64,000 bases of DNA from Oryzicola mucosus (GCF_014534685.1 NZ_JACVVX010000004.1:186001-250000), one strand, 5' to 3'; shown: positions 10,365-18,773, counted from the first letter of the stretch. Notes: generated by a model not told the origin, from the sequence alone. Translations and numbers: made by a program.

Positions 10365-11135
10365 TCAGAACAAGGTCATCTGCTTGCTGTCGCTGGCCTC
10401 ATTTTTCGGCTTGGCTGGCTTTTCGGCCAAGGGCTGAGGATTTTCCACCAGACGCTCCTGAAGCTCGACGCCGACATTGGCTGTTTTGTTCACCTTGTCG
10501 GAGACAGGGATAGCCTCGAAGAAGCTGGGCTCGACCGGCCGAAGCAGATCGGCCACGTCACGCGGCTCCTGCGTGCGGCAGTCGAGCCAGCGCGCGAAAT
10601 CCTCGGGGCGGATCACCACCGGCATTCGTTCGTGGATATCGGCGATTTCGCCGTTCGCCGACGTCGTCAGGATGGCTGCCGTATCGATCTCCGAGCCGCC
10701 GGCATCGGCATAGGGCTCGAACAGCCCGCCAAACGCCACCAGCCCGCCTCGCCGCGGCCGTATCCAATAGGCCTGCCGCTGATTGCCGGGCAGCTTGCGC
10801 CATTCGTAAAAGCCCGAGGCCGGAAACAGCACGCGACGATGGCGCATGGCGGTTCGGAACGATGCCTTTTCGGATGCGGTTTCCGAGCGCGCGTTGAACA
10901 GAAGCGGCATGTCGGCCGGGTTCTTCGTCCAGCCGGGAATAAGCCCCCACCGCGCCAGCATCGCCATCCGGTCGGGCAGGTTCGATCCCGGCTCGCGCGG
11001 CGGCGCAGCGGTGACGATCAAGACCGGCTGGGTCGGCGCAATGTTGTAGCGCGCCGGAAAATCCTCCAACTCGGCCACACCCATGAAGGCTGCCGTCTGA
11101 TCGGGCGTTGCAGTCAGCGCAAATCGTCCGCACAT
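10365..11135 (-). CDS. SRAP-domain (YedK/HMCES) abasic-site DNA-protein crosslinking protein
   Basis: A 256-residue SOS response-associated peptidase-like protein. The catalytic Cys directly follows the initiator Met (MCGRFALT), which fixes the start at 11135. The conserved YNIAPTQ segment lies near residue 31, the NARSETA motif near 80, and PASGFYEW near 105. E. coli YedK and human HMCES form a covalent thiazolidine link with abasic sites in single-stranded DNA. The C-terminal tail after about residue 215 is basic and variable. It is divergent from the Nudix gene at 11252. Confidence 0.93.
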   Translation of the reverse strand: MCGRFALTATPDQTAAFMGVAELEDFPARYNIAPTQPVLIVTAAPPREPGSNLPDRMAMLARWGLIPGWTKNPADMPLLFNARSETASEKASFRTAMRHRRVLFPASGFYEWRKLPGNQRQAYWIRPRRGGLVAFGGLFEPYADAGGSEIDTAAILTTSANGEIADIHERMPVVIRPEDFARWLDCRTQEPRDVADLLRPVEPSFFEAIPVSDKVNKTANVGVELQERLVENPQPLAEKPAKPKNEASDSKQMTLF

Positions 11136-11251
11136 GGCTTTTACTTTCCAGAAATCTCGTAGGCCGAAAGTGGGGAGAGAAAGCGGCTGCCGCAACCTGC
11201 AAAGGCTGATAGAATCGTCCCGTCCACAGCAAGCCGCATAAGGAACCGCAT

Positions 11252-11689
11252 TTGACAACGCCAGCCGAAATTCCGGCCGTCTCCGTCGCCTTGGTGCGCG
11301 GCGACACCGTCATGCTGGTGCGCCGCGGACACGCACCGTCCAAAGGGCTTTATGCATTTCCCGGCGGGCGGGTCGAGCAGGGCGAGACGCTGGAAGAAGC
11401 CGCGCGGCGCGAACTTCTGGAAGAGACCGGGCTTGAGACCGCCGATCTGCGGCCGGTGCGCGAGATCGTCATCGACAGCCGCCGGGAGGACCAGTCCTTC
11501 TTCTACCGGCTCACCGTGTTTGCGGGCAACCATATCGGCGGCGAGCCGGTGGCCGGAGACGATGCCGACGAGGCGAGCTTTCTGACGATGGAACAGATGC
11601 AGGCGCTGCCGCTGACCGATTCGACGCTGGAGATCGTCATCGAATTGCTCGGCGAAAGCAGCGATCCTGCCATGCGCTTGACAAATTGA
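11252..11689 (+). CDS. Nudix hydrolase
   Basis: A 145-residue Nudix-fold protein with a complete Nudix box, from the Gly at residue 35 (GRVEQGETLEEAARRELLEE, then TG). This fits pyrophosphohydrolysis of a nucleoside diphosphate derivative; the substrate cannot be told. Translation appears to start at a TTG (11252) behind AGGAA, because no ATG fits the conserved N-terminal strand (AVSVALVRGDTVMLVRRG). The TIGR02301 gene follows closely on the same strand. Confidence 0.9.
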   Translation: MTTPAEIPAVSVALVRGDTVMLVRRGHAPSKGLYAFPGGRVEQGETLEEAARRELLEETGLETADLRPVREIVIDSRREDQSFFYRLTVFAGNHIGGEPVAGDDADEASFLTMEQMQALPLTDSTLEIVIELLGESSDPAMRLTN

Positions 11690-11706
11690 GGGGGCATCAG
11701 CGCGCT

Positions 11707-12078
11707 ATGCGCGGACGTTTTTTCACAGCACTGTCGATGGTCTCTGCCCTCTGCCTGACCCAGCCGGCCCAGGCTGCGGAAGCGCCTTTCGATGCCGGGT
11801 TGGCGCGGCTGGCCGAGGTGCTTGGTTCGCTGCATTTCCTGCGCAATCTGTGTGGCGAGAAAGGCACCGAATGGCGCGACGAAATGGAAAAGCTGCTGGT
11901 TTCCGAAAACCCCTCGCCCGAACAGCGGACCAGGCTGGTTGCCGGCTTCAACCGAGGCTACCGCTCGTTCGACGCCTCCTATACGTCCTGCACGCCTTCC
12001 GCGACCGTCGCCATCGACCGCTACATGAAGGAAGGCGAAGCCTTGAGCCGGGACATCGCATCCCGCTACGGCAACTGA
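11707..12078 (+). CDS. TIGR02301-family periplasmic protein
   Basis: A 123-residue protein with a cleavable signal peptide (RGRFFTALSMVSALC ... AQAAEA) and a mature helical domain containing LRNLCGEKGTEWRDEMEKLL and the segment FNRGYRSFDASYTSC. That pattern matches TIGR02301, a family found in Alphaproteobacteria with no assigned role. Two conserved Cys could form a periplasmic disulfide. The start at 11707 is preferred because it gives a compact signal peptide; a TTG overlapping the Nudix stop would add seven residues. It probably shares a transcript with the Nudix gene. Confidence 0.8.
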   Translation: MRGRFFTALSMVSALCLTQPAQAAEAPFDAGLARLAEVLGSLHFLRNLCGEKGTEWRDEMEKLLVSENPSPEQRTRLVAGFNRGYRSFDASYTSCTPSATVAIDRYMKEGEALSRDIASRYGN

Positions 12079-12154
12079 ACGAGCCGTACGTCGAGCAAAT
12101 GCCCATCGCGCGGGCATATGGTGTTTTTGCATAGCAAATATGCAAAAATTGCAG

Positions 12155-12183
12155 TTGATGAAATCGAAGGCTTTCCTTAAATA
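12155..12183 (+). promoter_or_regulatory. Candidate promoter of the alpha-r14-type sRNA
   Basis: TTGATG (12155-12160) and TAAATA (12178-12183) are spaced by 17 bases. This would start transcription near 12190, just before the first hairpin. It is an inference from consensus similarity. Confidence 0.45.
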
Positions 12184-12189
12184 TCAACT

Positions 12190-12301
12190 TGTCAGCGGCT
12201 CACCTCCTCCCGGGCCTCTGACACACTGAACGCACTACTCCTCCTCCCAAGTGCGTTTCCAGATTGAGCCCGTCGCACCTCCTCCCGCGACGGGCTTTTT
12301 C
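12190..12301 (+). ncRNA. alpha-r14-type trans-acting small RNA with three anti-Shine-Dalgarno loops
   Basis: Three consecutive stem-loops are visible. Hairpin 1 has stem GTCAG/CTGAC (12191-12222), hairpin 2 has AACGCACT/AGTGCGTT (12229-12257), and hairpin 3 has the 10-bp perfect stem AGCCCGTCGC/GCGACGGGCT (12267-12296) followed by a T-tract. Each loop exposes the identical nonamer CCTCCTCCC, at 12203-12211, 12240-12248 and 12278-12286, complementary to purine-rich ribosome binding sites. This architecture and size (about 110 nt) is that of the rhizobial alpha-r14 family (Sinorhizobium NfeR1-type RNAs), which bind mRNAs with the loop motif, often repressing ABC transporter genes. The 5' end is inferred from the promoter. 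Confidence 0.88.
12267..12301 (+). terminator. Rho-independent terminator of the sRNA
   Basis: A perfect 10-bp GC-rich stem with a 10-base loop is followed by TTTTTC. The loop doubles as the third anti-Shine-Dalgarno site. Confidence 0.92.
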
Positions 12302-12658
12302 TTTGCGCTGTTTTCTTTGGAAATCTCTCAAATCCGCCTTGAAAGCGTCGCGCTAGGCTATGCACCGGCTTCATCTGTGGCTATATCGCGACAACTGTGG
12401 CCAGAATGCAACAGCCTTAACGAAACGCTACCATCCAATTGCGGAATTAACTCAAAACTTAGGTTTCGGTTTCGGGGACAGGGGCAATCGACTACGATCC
12501 ACTGTATAGGAAAGCGCGTCGTGCTCGGGCGGATTGAGACCGGCCCTATTGATGGCACAATCGGAAGCGCTTTGGTCGCCGCGGTTGTCGAGGTGCAGAG
12601 GGACAACTCAAGTTTGATCCGGCTTGTCGGGTCGCCGCTTGAAAGGGTGGAATAGAAA
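12302..12658. other. Non-coding stretch between sRNA terminator and small ORF
   Basis: It is less GC-rich than its surroundings. An open frame crosses the sRNA terminator and this stretch but its translation looks random and lacks a ribosome site. I see no further RNA structure or repeat. Confidence 0.5.
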
Positions 12659-12916
12659 ATGGAACACGCCGTCAGCGATATCGACGCACTGGTCAGGGAA
12701 GAAAAACGGCTGACCGCTGTCGAGAGCCACAATGAGGCCTGGGCGGAAGGCCTGTCGGCCGGCATCGAACCCGAGATCATCGCAGAGGCCGCTCTCGCCA
12801 CCGCTTTCGCCGAGATCCTGCGTACGGAAGGCGAAGACTCCGCGCTGGCCTTGCTCGAGCGCATGCGCGAAAAGGTGATCGCCGGAGAGTTCGATCCCGT
12901 CCGCTATCGGCATTGA
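12659..12916 (+). CDS. Small acidic hypothetical protein, 85 aa
   Basis: The predicted product is helical, acidic and soluble, with Glu/Ala-rich heptads (AEAALATAFAEILRTEGED) and no signal peptide. A GGTGG segment about 10 bases before the ATG could serve the ribosome. Base composition at third codon positions is GC-rich as in its neighbours, which supports coding. I do not recognise a family and it is not obviously linked to nearby genes. Confidence 0.6.
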   Translation: MEHAVSDIDALVREEKRLTAVESHNEAWAEGLSAGIEPEIIAEAALATAFAEILRTEGEDSALALLERMREKVIAGEFDPVRYRH

Positions 12917-12985
12917 TCGGCCTGGGGCTTTGACGGCGCGCCGCGACAACGGCATACCGGCCCGCGATTTCAGGCCCAGGCACTG

Positions 12986-13810
12986 GTGAGGCCAGCAGGG
13001 AAATTTGGCAGAGTGACTTCTTACACGCTTACCTCGGCTTCGATCCTATCCGCGCGGCGCTTAGCGCTCGCAGCGGGCGCTGTGCTTTGTGTCTTTGCCA
13101 CCACCTCCCTGCCCGCCTACGCGCTGAGCGAAATCAAGCGCGAGGAACTGCCGGCGCCCGCGCCAGGCCCGGACGATCAGTCCGTACCTGAAAACGCGGT
13201 GCCGATGCCCGATCCGATTGCGCCGCCGCCGTCCTCGGACGAGCCGGCCGACCCCTCGGCGCCGGATGAGGAAGAACCCGAACAGGTCGAACCGGAAGAG
13301 CCCGGCGCAGGCACCATGCCCGACCTCGACCCGAATGCGCCGCTGCCTGAAGTCGTCTACGATTTGAGCCGCCTGCCCGAGCCCGTCCGGCGCATGCATG
13401 GCCTGCTGGTGGAAGCCGCCAAGACCGGCGACATCGAGAAGCTGCGCCCGCTGATCGGCACCGGCGACAGCGCCCCGCAGCTCTCCTTCGGCGATATCGG
13501 TGGCGATCCCATCGAATTCCTGCGCGGCCTTTCCGGCGACACCGAGGGCCAGGAAATCCTCGCCATCATCGAGGAAATTCTCGATGCCGGTTATGTCCAT
13601 CTCGGCGAAGGCACCTCCGACGATCTCTATGTCTGGCCTTATTTCTTCGGCATCCCGCTGGATCGGCTCGACGCCCGTCAACGCGTGGAACTGTTCAAGA
13701 TCGTCACCGCCGGCGACTACGAAGACATGAAGACCTTCGGCTCTTACATTTTCTACCGCCTCGGCATTACGCCCGAAGGCCGCTGGGCGTTCTTCGTCGC
13801 CGGAGATTGA
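12986..13810 (+). CDS. Exported hypothetical protein with acidic proline-rich linker
   Basis: A 274-residue protein. A signal peptide (ARRLALAAGAVLCVFATT ... PAYA) leads into a long Pro/Glu/Asp-rich linker (about residues 48-115) and then a compact alpha-helical domain (about 125-274). That domain ends in an aromatic-rich segment (DDLYVWPYFFGIPLDRL and SYIFYRLGITPEGRWAFF). I recall the C-terminal domain as a widespread rhizobial protein of unknown function. The start is uncertain between GTG codons at 12986 and 13013; both keep the signal peptide. Confidence 0.75.
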   Translation: MRPAGKFGRVTSYTLTSASILSARRLALAAGAVLCVFATTSLPAYALSEIKREELPAPAPGPDDQSVPENAVPMPDPIAPPPSSDEPADPSAPDEEEPEQVEPEEPGAGTMPDLDPNAPLPEVVYDLSRLPEPVRRMHGLLVEAAKTGDIEKLRPLIGTGDSAPQLSFGDIGGDPIEFLRGLSGDTEGQEILAIIEEILDAGYVHLGEGTSDDLYVWPYFFGIPLDRLDARQRVELFKIVTAGDYEDMKTFGSYIFYRLGITPEGRWAFFVAGD

Positions 13811-13816
13811 GAAAGT

Positions 13817-13850
13817 TGGCAAAATGAAAGCTATATGCTTACATTTGCCA
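13817..13850. promoter_or_regulatory. Inverted repeat TGGCAAA/TTTGCCA overlapping the higB start, candidate HigA operator
   Basis: TGGCAAA at 13817-13823 and TTTGCCA at 13844-13850 are perfect inverse arms separated by 20 bases. The second arm ends on the A of the higB ATG. Antitoxins of this class repress their own operon from such palindromes. Confidence 0.5.
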
Positions 13851-14128
13851 TGATCCGATCGTTTCGTAGCAAGGTGCTGGCTGAGTTGTTCGAAAACGGC
13901 AGGTCGGCCGGCATTGATGCGCGGCTGCACAAGCGAATTCTTGTTGGTCTGGACCGGCTGGATGTTGCGACGCGACCGGAAGATATGAACCTTCCCGGCT
14001 TCGATTTTCATGGACTGAGGGGCTTCTCACCGACGCGCTACACCATCCATGTGAATGGGCCTTGGTGCATAACCTTTGAGTTCGACGGCAATGACGCAAT
14101 GAAAGTCGACTTTGAGCAGTATCATTGA
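13850..14128 (+). CDS. higB: HigB-type mRNA-interferase toxin (RelE/ParE superfamily)
   Basis: A 92-residue basic protein with the HigB layout: IRSFRSKVLAELFENG at the N-terminus, an internal RLHKRILVGLDRLDVA helix, then DMNLPGFDFHGLRGF and the core strands YTIHVNGPWCITFEF. Relatives of Proteus HigB cut mRNA on the ribosome. The start at 13850 is preferred over one five codons upstream because family homology begins there. The toxin precedes the antitoxin, which is typical of higBA and the reverse of most type II pairs. Confidence 0.9.
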   Translation: MIRSFRSKVLAELFENGRSAGIDARLHKRILVGLDRLDVATRPEDMNLPGFDFHGLRGFSPTRYTIHVNGPWCITFEFDGNDAMKVDFEQYH

Positions 14129-14137
14129 GGATTGGCG

Positions 14138-14452
14138 ATGGTTGACCATAACCCCAAGCGGCCTATCGAACGCTGCCCTTCCCATCCGGGAGCCTTGCTG
14201 GACGACATCATCCCAGCGACCGGCAAAACCAAGGTCGAAATAGCGAGCCTGCTCGGTATTTCTCGGCAGCAGCTTTACGACATCATCCGCGAACGCAAAC
14301 CCATTTCGCCCTCCGTCGCCGCGCGGCTTGGCAAGATGTTCGGCGACGGCGCCGCCGTGTGGCTCCGTATGCAGGCCGCCTACGATGCGTGGCATGCCGA
14401 GCGCGAGACCGATGTCAGCAATGTGCCCACGCTCGGTGCCAAGGCGGCCTGA
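14138..14452 (+). CDS. higA: HigA-type antitoxin (XRE helix-turn-helix)
   Basis: A 104-residue protein with an XRE-type helix-turn-helix (KTKVEIASLLGISRQQLYDI) and the HigA tail motif SVAARLGKMFGDGAAVWLRM. It should neutralise HigB and repress the operon. TTGAGG ahead of 14138 sets the start; the gap to higB is nine bases. The pair lies between a hypothetical gene and the convergent amidohydrolase, without flanking transposase or repeats. Confidence 0.92.
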   Translation: MVDHNPKRPIERCPSHPGALLDDIIPATGKTKVEIASLLGISRQQLYDIIRERKPISPSVAARLGKMFGDGAAVWLRMQAAYDAWHAERETDVSNVPTLGAKAA

Positions 14453-14457
14453 CCGGT

Positions 14458-15792
14458 TCAGCCCCGCAAATACGCTTCCGAAAACTCCACCGGCCGCCCC
14501 TGCCCGGCGTTCACAAGTTCGCCCTCCCACATCACGCGGGTGCCGCGCACAATCGTGCCGACGGGCCAGCCGGTGACCTGCTTCCCGTCATAAGGCGTCC
14601 AGCCCGCCCTGGAGCCGGCCTGCGCATTGGTGATGATCTCCTTGCGCTTCAGGTCGACCACGGTGAAATCCGCGTCATAGCCTGCCGCGATGCGGCCCTT
14701 GCGCGCCATGCCGAAGATGCGGTTGGGACCGTGGCTTGAAAGGTCGACGAAACGCTCCAGGGTCAGACGCCCGGCGTTCACATGGTCGAGCATGATCGGC
14801 ACCAGCGTCTGCACGCCCGTCATGCCGGAGGGCGAGGCCGGGTAGGGTTTCTGCTTCTCCTGGAGCGTGTGCGGCGCATGGTCTGAGCCGAGCACGTCGA
14901 CGATGCCCTGCTCGATTCCTTTCCACACGCCATCGCGGTGGCGGGAATCGCGCACTGGTGGGTTCATCTGGATCAGGGTGCCGAGCCGTCCATAGTCGTC
15001 CGCGCTCAAGGTCAGATGATGCGGCGTCGCCTCGCAGGTCGCCACATCCTTGTGCTGCTGCAGAAACTCGATTTCCTCAGCCGTCGAGATGTGCAGCACA
15101 TGGATGCGCGCCCGAACCTCGCGCGCAATCCGGACCAGCCGCTCGGTGCATTGCAAGGCGGCGATCTCGTCGCGCCAGACCGGGTGCGAGGACGCATGGC
15201 CCTCGACCCGCTCGCCCAGCCGCTGGCGCAGGCGGAACTCGTCCTCGGAATGGAAGGCGGCGCGGCGGCGGGTGTTGCGCAGGATCGACGCCACGCCTTC
15301 GTCGTCCTCGACCAGAAGGTCGCCGGTGGACGAGCCCATGAACACCTTGATGCCGGCCGCGCCCGGCAAGCGCTCCAACTCGGCAACGTCGCTAGCGTTC
15401 TCACGCGTACCGCCGACCCAGAAAGCGAAATCGCAATGCATGCGGCCCGTGGCGCGAGCGATCTTGTCGTTCAGCGCCGCCTCGCTGGTGGTCAGGGGAT
15501 TGGTGTTCGGCATTTCGAAAACGGCTGTCACCCCGCCCAGCACGGCGGCCAGCGAGCCGCTCTGCAGGTCTTCCTTGTGCTCCAGCCCCGGTTCGCGGAA
15601 ATGCACCTGGCTGTCGACCACGCCGGGCAGGATGTGAAGGCCCGAACAATCGACCGTCTCACCGGCGGATGCCTGCGACAGGTCGCCAAGCGCTGCGATG
15701 CGGCCGCCGATCACGCCGATGTCGCGCGCGCCGGTGCCGTCATGGTTGACGACCGTGCCGCCCCTGAGGATGAGATCGAAGGTGGTCGCCAT
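14458..15792 (-). CDS. Dihydroorotase-like amidohydrolase (metal ligand His replaced by Gln)
   Basis: A 444-residue cyclic amidohydrolase of the TIGR00857 type. Present are the would-be carboxylated Lys (GIKVFMGSSTG, near residue 149), further metal ligands in AAFHSEDE and HVLHIST, and the catalytic Asp in LGSDHAPH. The N-terminal HxH motif reads DSQVHFREPG, so the first metal-binding His is Gln. Canonical dihydroorotase makes dihydroorotate in pyrimidine synthesis. No pyrB lies beside it, so this may be a paralogue with another cyclic amide substrate. The substitution is, to my recollection, shared by a proteobacterial subgroup. Confidence 0.8.
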   Translation of the reverse strand: MATTFDLILRGGTVVNHDGTGARDIGVIGGRIAALGDLSQASAGETVDCSGLHILPGVVDSQVHFREPGLEHKEDLQSGSLAAVLGGVTAVFEMPNTNPLTTSEAALNDKIARATGRMHCDFAFWVGGTRENASDVAELERLPGAAGIKVFMGSSTGDLLVEDDEGVASILRNTRRRAAFHSEDEFRLRQRLGERVEGHASSHPVWRDEIAALQCTERLVRIAREVRARIHVLHISTAEEIEFLQQHKDVATCEATPHHLTLSADDYGRLGTLIQMNPPVRDSRHRDGVWKGIEQGIVDVLGSDHAPHTLQEKQKPYPASPSGMTGVQTLVPIMLDHVNAGRLTLERFVDLSSHGPNRIFGMARKGRIAAGYDADFTVVDLKRKEIITNAQAGSRAGWTPYDGKQVTGWPVGTIVRGTRVMWEGELVNAGQGRPVEFSEAYLRG

Positions 15793-15878
15793 GTCGCCCT
15801 GCTCCTGTCTGGTAGCTCTTGTGCGGTGGATGTGTGCGGCTTACGTAATGACCTCTCTATTTGCAAGATTGCGGACCC

Positions 15879-16760
15879 ATGCCGACAGCCATTCTCGACA
15901 ATCGCGCGCTGATTTCCGTCTCCGGTGGAGATGCGGAGCATTTTCTGCAGAACATCCTGACGCTCGATCTCGACAAGCTCGCCGAGGGCGAAGCGCGGCC
16001 CGGCGCTCTGCTGACGCCGCAAGGCAAGATCCTGTTCGACTTCCTGATTTCGCGGAATGGCGCGGACGCCTTCCTGCTCGAGTGCCGTGCCGATATCGCC
16101 GCCGATTTCATCCGCCGGCTGATGCTCTACAGGCTCCGGGCCAAGGTGGAGATTTCCCAGCGGGATGAATCGGTTACCGCCGTCGGCTGGCGGGATGATT
16201 CATCGACCTCGGATTTCGATTCAACGGGCTGGCTGCGCGATATGCGTTTTGCCGAACCCGCACAAGCCTGGCGCAGCTACGAGGCCGGCATCGATCCGAC
16301 AGAAACCCTCGCCGGCTGGCATGCCTTCCGCATCGCCCAGGGCGTGGCCGAGAGCGGGGTGGATTATGCCCTGGGCGACGCCTTTCCGCATGATGTGCTG
16401 CTCGACCAAAATGCCGGCGTAGCGATCCGCAAGGGCTGCTATATCGGCCAGGAGGTCGTCTCGCGCATGCATCATCGCGGCACCGCGCGCCGGCGCGTGC
16501 TGCTGGCGCATGCCGACGGCACATTGCCCGATACCGGCGCCGACATCGTTGCCGGCGGCAAGACTGTCGGAACGCTGGGCTCGTCTTCAGGCGCCAACGC
16601 GCTCGCCATCGTCCGTATCGACCGGGTCAAATCCGCCCTGGATGCCGGACTGCCGATCAAGGCGGGTGACGCGGTGCTGGAACTGACCATTCCAGCGTGG
16701 GCGACCTTCACCTTCCCCGAGACGGCTGGCCCAGAAGCAGCGGCAACGGACGAAGCCTGA
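15879..16760 (+). CDS. ygfZ: YgfZ/IbaG-type folate-binding iron-sulfur cluster maintenance protein
   Basis: A 293-residue GcvT-fold protein. The hallmark KGCYIGQEVVSRMHHRG motif near residue 190 contains the Cys essential in E. coli YgfZ. The N-terminal LISVSGGDAEHFLQN segment and GALLTPQGKILFDF are also family-typical. YgfZ uses tetrahydrofolate and supports maturation of certain iron-sulfur proteins such as MiaB. The start at 15879 was chosen by homology. Its TGA overlaps the ATG of the next gene, implying coupled translation. Confidence 0.9.
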   Translation: MPTAILDNRALISVSGGDAEHFLQNILTLDLDKLAEGEARPGALLTPQGKILFDFLISRNGADAFLLECRADIAADFIRRLMLYRLRAKVEISQRDESVTAVGWRDDSSTSDFDSTGWLRDMRFAEPAQAWRSYEAGIDPTETLAGWHAFRIAQGVAESGVDYALGDAFPHDVLLDQNAGVAIRKGCYIGQEVVSRMHHRGTARRRVLLAHADGTLPDTGADIVAGGKTVGTLGSSSGANALAIVRIDRVKSALDAGLPIKAGDAVLELTIPAWATFTFPETAGPEAAATDEA

Positions 16761-17365
16761 TGGCCGACCGCGCCGGCGCTCCGCCGCGTGCCTGGCAGCG
16801 CATGCTGTCGGGCCGGCGGCTCGACGTGCTCGACCCCTCGCCGCTCGACGTCGAGATCACCGACATCGCCCACGGGCTCGCCCGCGTCGCCCGCTGGAAC
16901 GGCCAGACATTCGGCGACCACGCCTTTTCAGTCGCGCAGCATTCTCTGGTGGTGGAGGATATTTTCGGCCGCATCTGCCCCGCCGCCACGGTCGACATGC
17001 GGCTCGCCGCCCTTCTGCACGATGCGCCCGAATATGTCATCGGCGACATGATCTCGCCGTTCAAGTCGGCGGTCGGCGGCGGCTACAAGGAAGTCGAAGC
17101 GCGGCTGCAGCAGGCCATCAACCTGCGCTTTGCACTGCCTGCGGAAACCGATGCGAAGCTCAAGAAGGACATCAAGCGCGCCGACCAGATCGCCGCCTAT
17201 TTCGAGGCGACGCTTCTTGCCGGCTTCGGCTCTGCGGAAGCCACGCAGTTCTTCGGCCGTCCGCGCGGCATCTCGGCCGACGGGCTCGACCTGTCGCCTC
17301 AACCAGCGAAAGCGGTGCAGGCAGCGTTTTTGAAGCGGTTTTCGGATATCGAGGCGGCGCGCTAG
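16760..17365 (+). CDS. HD-domain phosphohydrolase (YfbR-like)
   Basis: A 201-residue HD-fold protein. The metal-binding residues appear as the His in FSVAQHSLVV, the HD doublet in LAALLHDAPEYVIGD, and the downstream Asp in IKRADQIAAYFEA. The pattern matches YfbR-type 5'-deoxynucleotidases and related predicted hydrolases. The start overlaps the ygfZ stop codon by one base (TGATG), and the two probably form an operon. The substrate is not established. Confidence 0.82.
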   Translation: MADRAGAPPRAWQRMLSGRRLDVLDPSPLDVEITDIAHGLARVARWNGQTFGDHAFSVAQHSLVVEDIFGRICPAATVDMRLAALLHDAPEYVIGDMISPFKSAVGGGYKEVEARLQQAINLRFALPAETDAKLKKDIKRADQIAAYFEATLLAGFGSAEATQFFGRPRGISADGLDLSPQPAKAVQAAFLKRFSDIEAAR

Positions 17366-17491
17366 ACCTATGGCATGTTGCCTGCGAACCACGCTCACGC
17401 ATCAAAAAAACTGAACGATTCCCGATGTTCAATTGATTATGCGGGAACGCTGCGATGCGGTAAAAACGACCGTCAGATGGAGACTCCCAAG

Positions 17492-18727
17492 ATGGTGATG
17501 GCAGTACCGGCGCGGCAGGCACGCGGCATTCCCTGGCTTCTGGTCATATGCGGCTGCATCATCGCCGGTTTGACCTTCGGGCCGCGCTCGGCCATGGGCT
17601 TCTTCCAGCTTCCAATGCTCGCCGAACGCGGCTGGGACCGCACCACCTTCGGCCTCGCAATGGCTCTGCAGAACCTGTTCTGGGGCATTGGCCAGCCTTT
17701 CTTTGGCGCCATTGCCGACAAGTTCGGTACCTGGCGGGTGCTCGTCGTCTCCGCCATCCTCTATTCCTCCGGCCTGATCCTGATGGCGCATGCCGAGAGC
17801 ACCACGATGCTGCATATCAGCGGCGGCATCCTGGTCGGCCTCGGCGTCGCCGCCGGCTCTTTCAGCATCGTGCTGTCGGCTTTCGCCCGAAACGTCTCGG
17901 CCGAGAATCGCAGTCTCGTCTTCGGCCTTGGCACGGCGGCGGGCTCAGCCGGCATGTTCCTGTTCGCGCCCATCAGCCAGGGCCTGATCGACGCTTATGG
18001 CTGGTCGGACACGCTGGTCTATCTGGGCATCGCCATGCTGGTCATCCCGCTGCTTGCCATCCCGTTGGCCGGCAACTCCAAGACCGGCAGGATCGCGCAG
18101 ACCGACATCGAGCAATCCGCATCGGCCGCCCTGCGCGAAGCGCTCGGCCACCGCAGCTATGTGCTGTTGACCTCGGGCTTCTTCGTCTGCGGCTTCCAGG
18201 TGGCCTTCATCACCGCGCACTTCCCCGCCTATATCCGCGACCTCGGCATCGACGCCCGCTATGCCGTCATCGCGTTGGCGCTGATCGGCTTCTTCAACAT
18301 CATCGGCTCGCTCGCAGCCGGCTTTATCGGACAGCGCTATTCGAAGCCGGCCTTCCTGGCATGGATCTATATTGGGCGCTCGATCGTCGTCACAGTGTTC
18401 CTGCTGATTCCGCAGACACCGACAACGGTCATCATCTTCGCCGTCGCCATGGGGCTGTTGTGGCTGTCGACCGTGCCGCCGACGAACGGGCTTGTGGCGA
18501 TCATGTTCGGCACGCGGCATCTCGGCATGCTCGCGGGCGTGGTGTTCTTCTCCCACCAGATCGGCTCGTTCCTCGGCGTCTGGCTTGGCGGCTATCTCTA
18601 CGACCAGTTTGGCTCCTACGACCCCGTCTGGTGGCTCGGCGTGGCGCTGGGGCTGTTCGCCGCGGCGGTTCATATGCCGATCAAGGAGCGGCCCATCGAC
18701 CGTTCGGCTCTGGTGCCGGCGGAGTAG
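17492..18727 (+). CDS. Major facilitator superfamily transporter
   Basis: A 411-residue membrane protein with twelve hydrophobic segments and the MFS loop 2-3 motif (GAIADKFGTWRVLVV, residues about 75-90). It resembles the oxalate/formate antiporter-like and monocarboxylate MFS groups (early AMALQNLFWGIGQPFFG segment), but the substrate is unknown. The start at 17492 is chosen because GGAG lies nine bases upstream; an in-frame ATG five codons earlier has no such site. It is convergent with the DUF2339 gene. Confidence 0.88.
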   Translation: MVMAVPARQARGIPWLLVICGCIIAGLTFGPRSAMGFFQLPMLAERGWDRTTFGLAMALQNLFWGIGQPFFGAIADKFGTWRVLVVSAILYSSGLILMAHAESTTMLHISGGILVGLGVAAGSFSIVLSAFARNVSAENRSLVFGLGTAAGSAGMFLFAPISQGLIDAYGWSDTLVYLGIAMLVIPLLAIPLAGNSKTGRIAQTDIEQSASAALREALGHRSYVLLTSGFFVCGFQVAFITAHFPAYIRDLGIDARYAVIALALIGFFNIIGSLAAGFIGQRYSKPAFLAWIYIGRSIVVTVFLLIPQTPTTVIIFAVAMGLLWLSTVPPTNGLVAIMFGTRHLGMLAGVVFFSHQIGSFLGVWLGGYLYDQFGSYDPVWWLGVALGLFAAAVHMPIKERPIDRSALVPAE

Positions 18728-18773
18728 GCTGTTCGATTGACGGGCAGCACGCTCGCACGCCCTCACGCGAATT

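Noticed and set aside
12251-12655. Open frame overlapping the sRNA terminator and the following gap
   Set aside because: It starts inside the sRNA, lacks a ribosome site, and its product looks random; the RNA structure explains the start of the interval.
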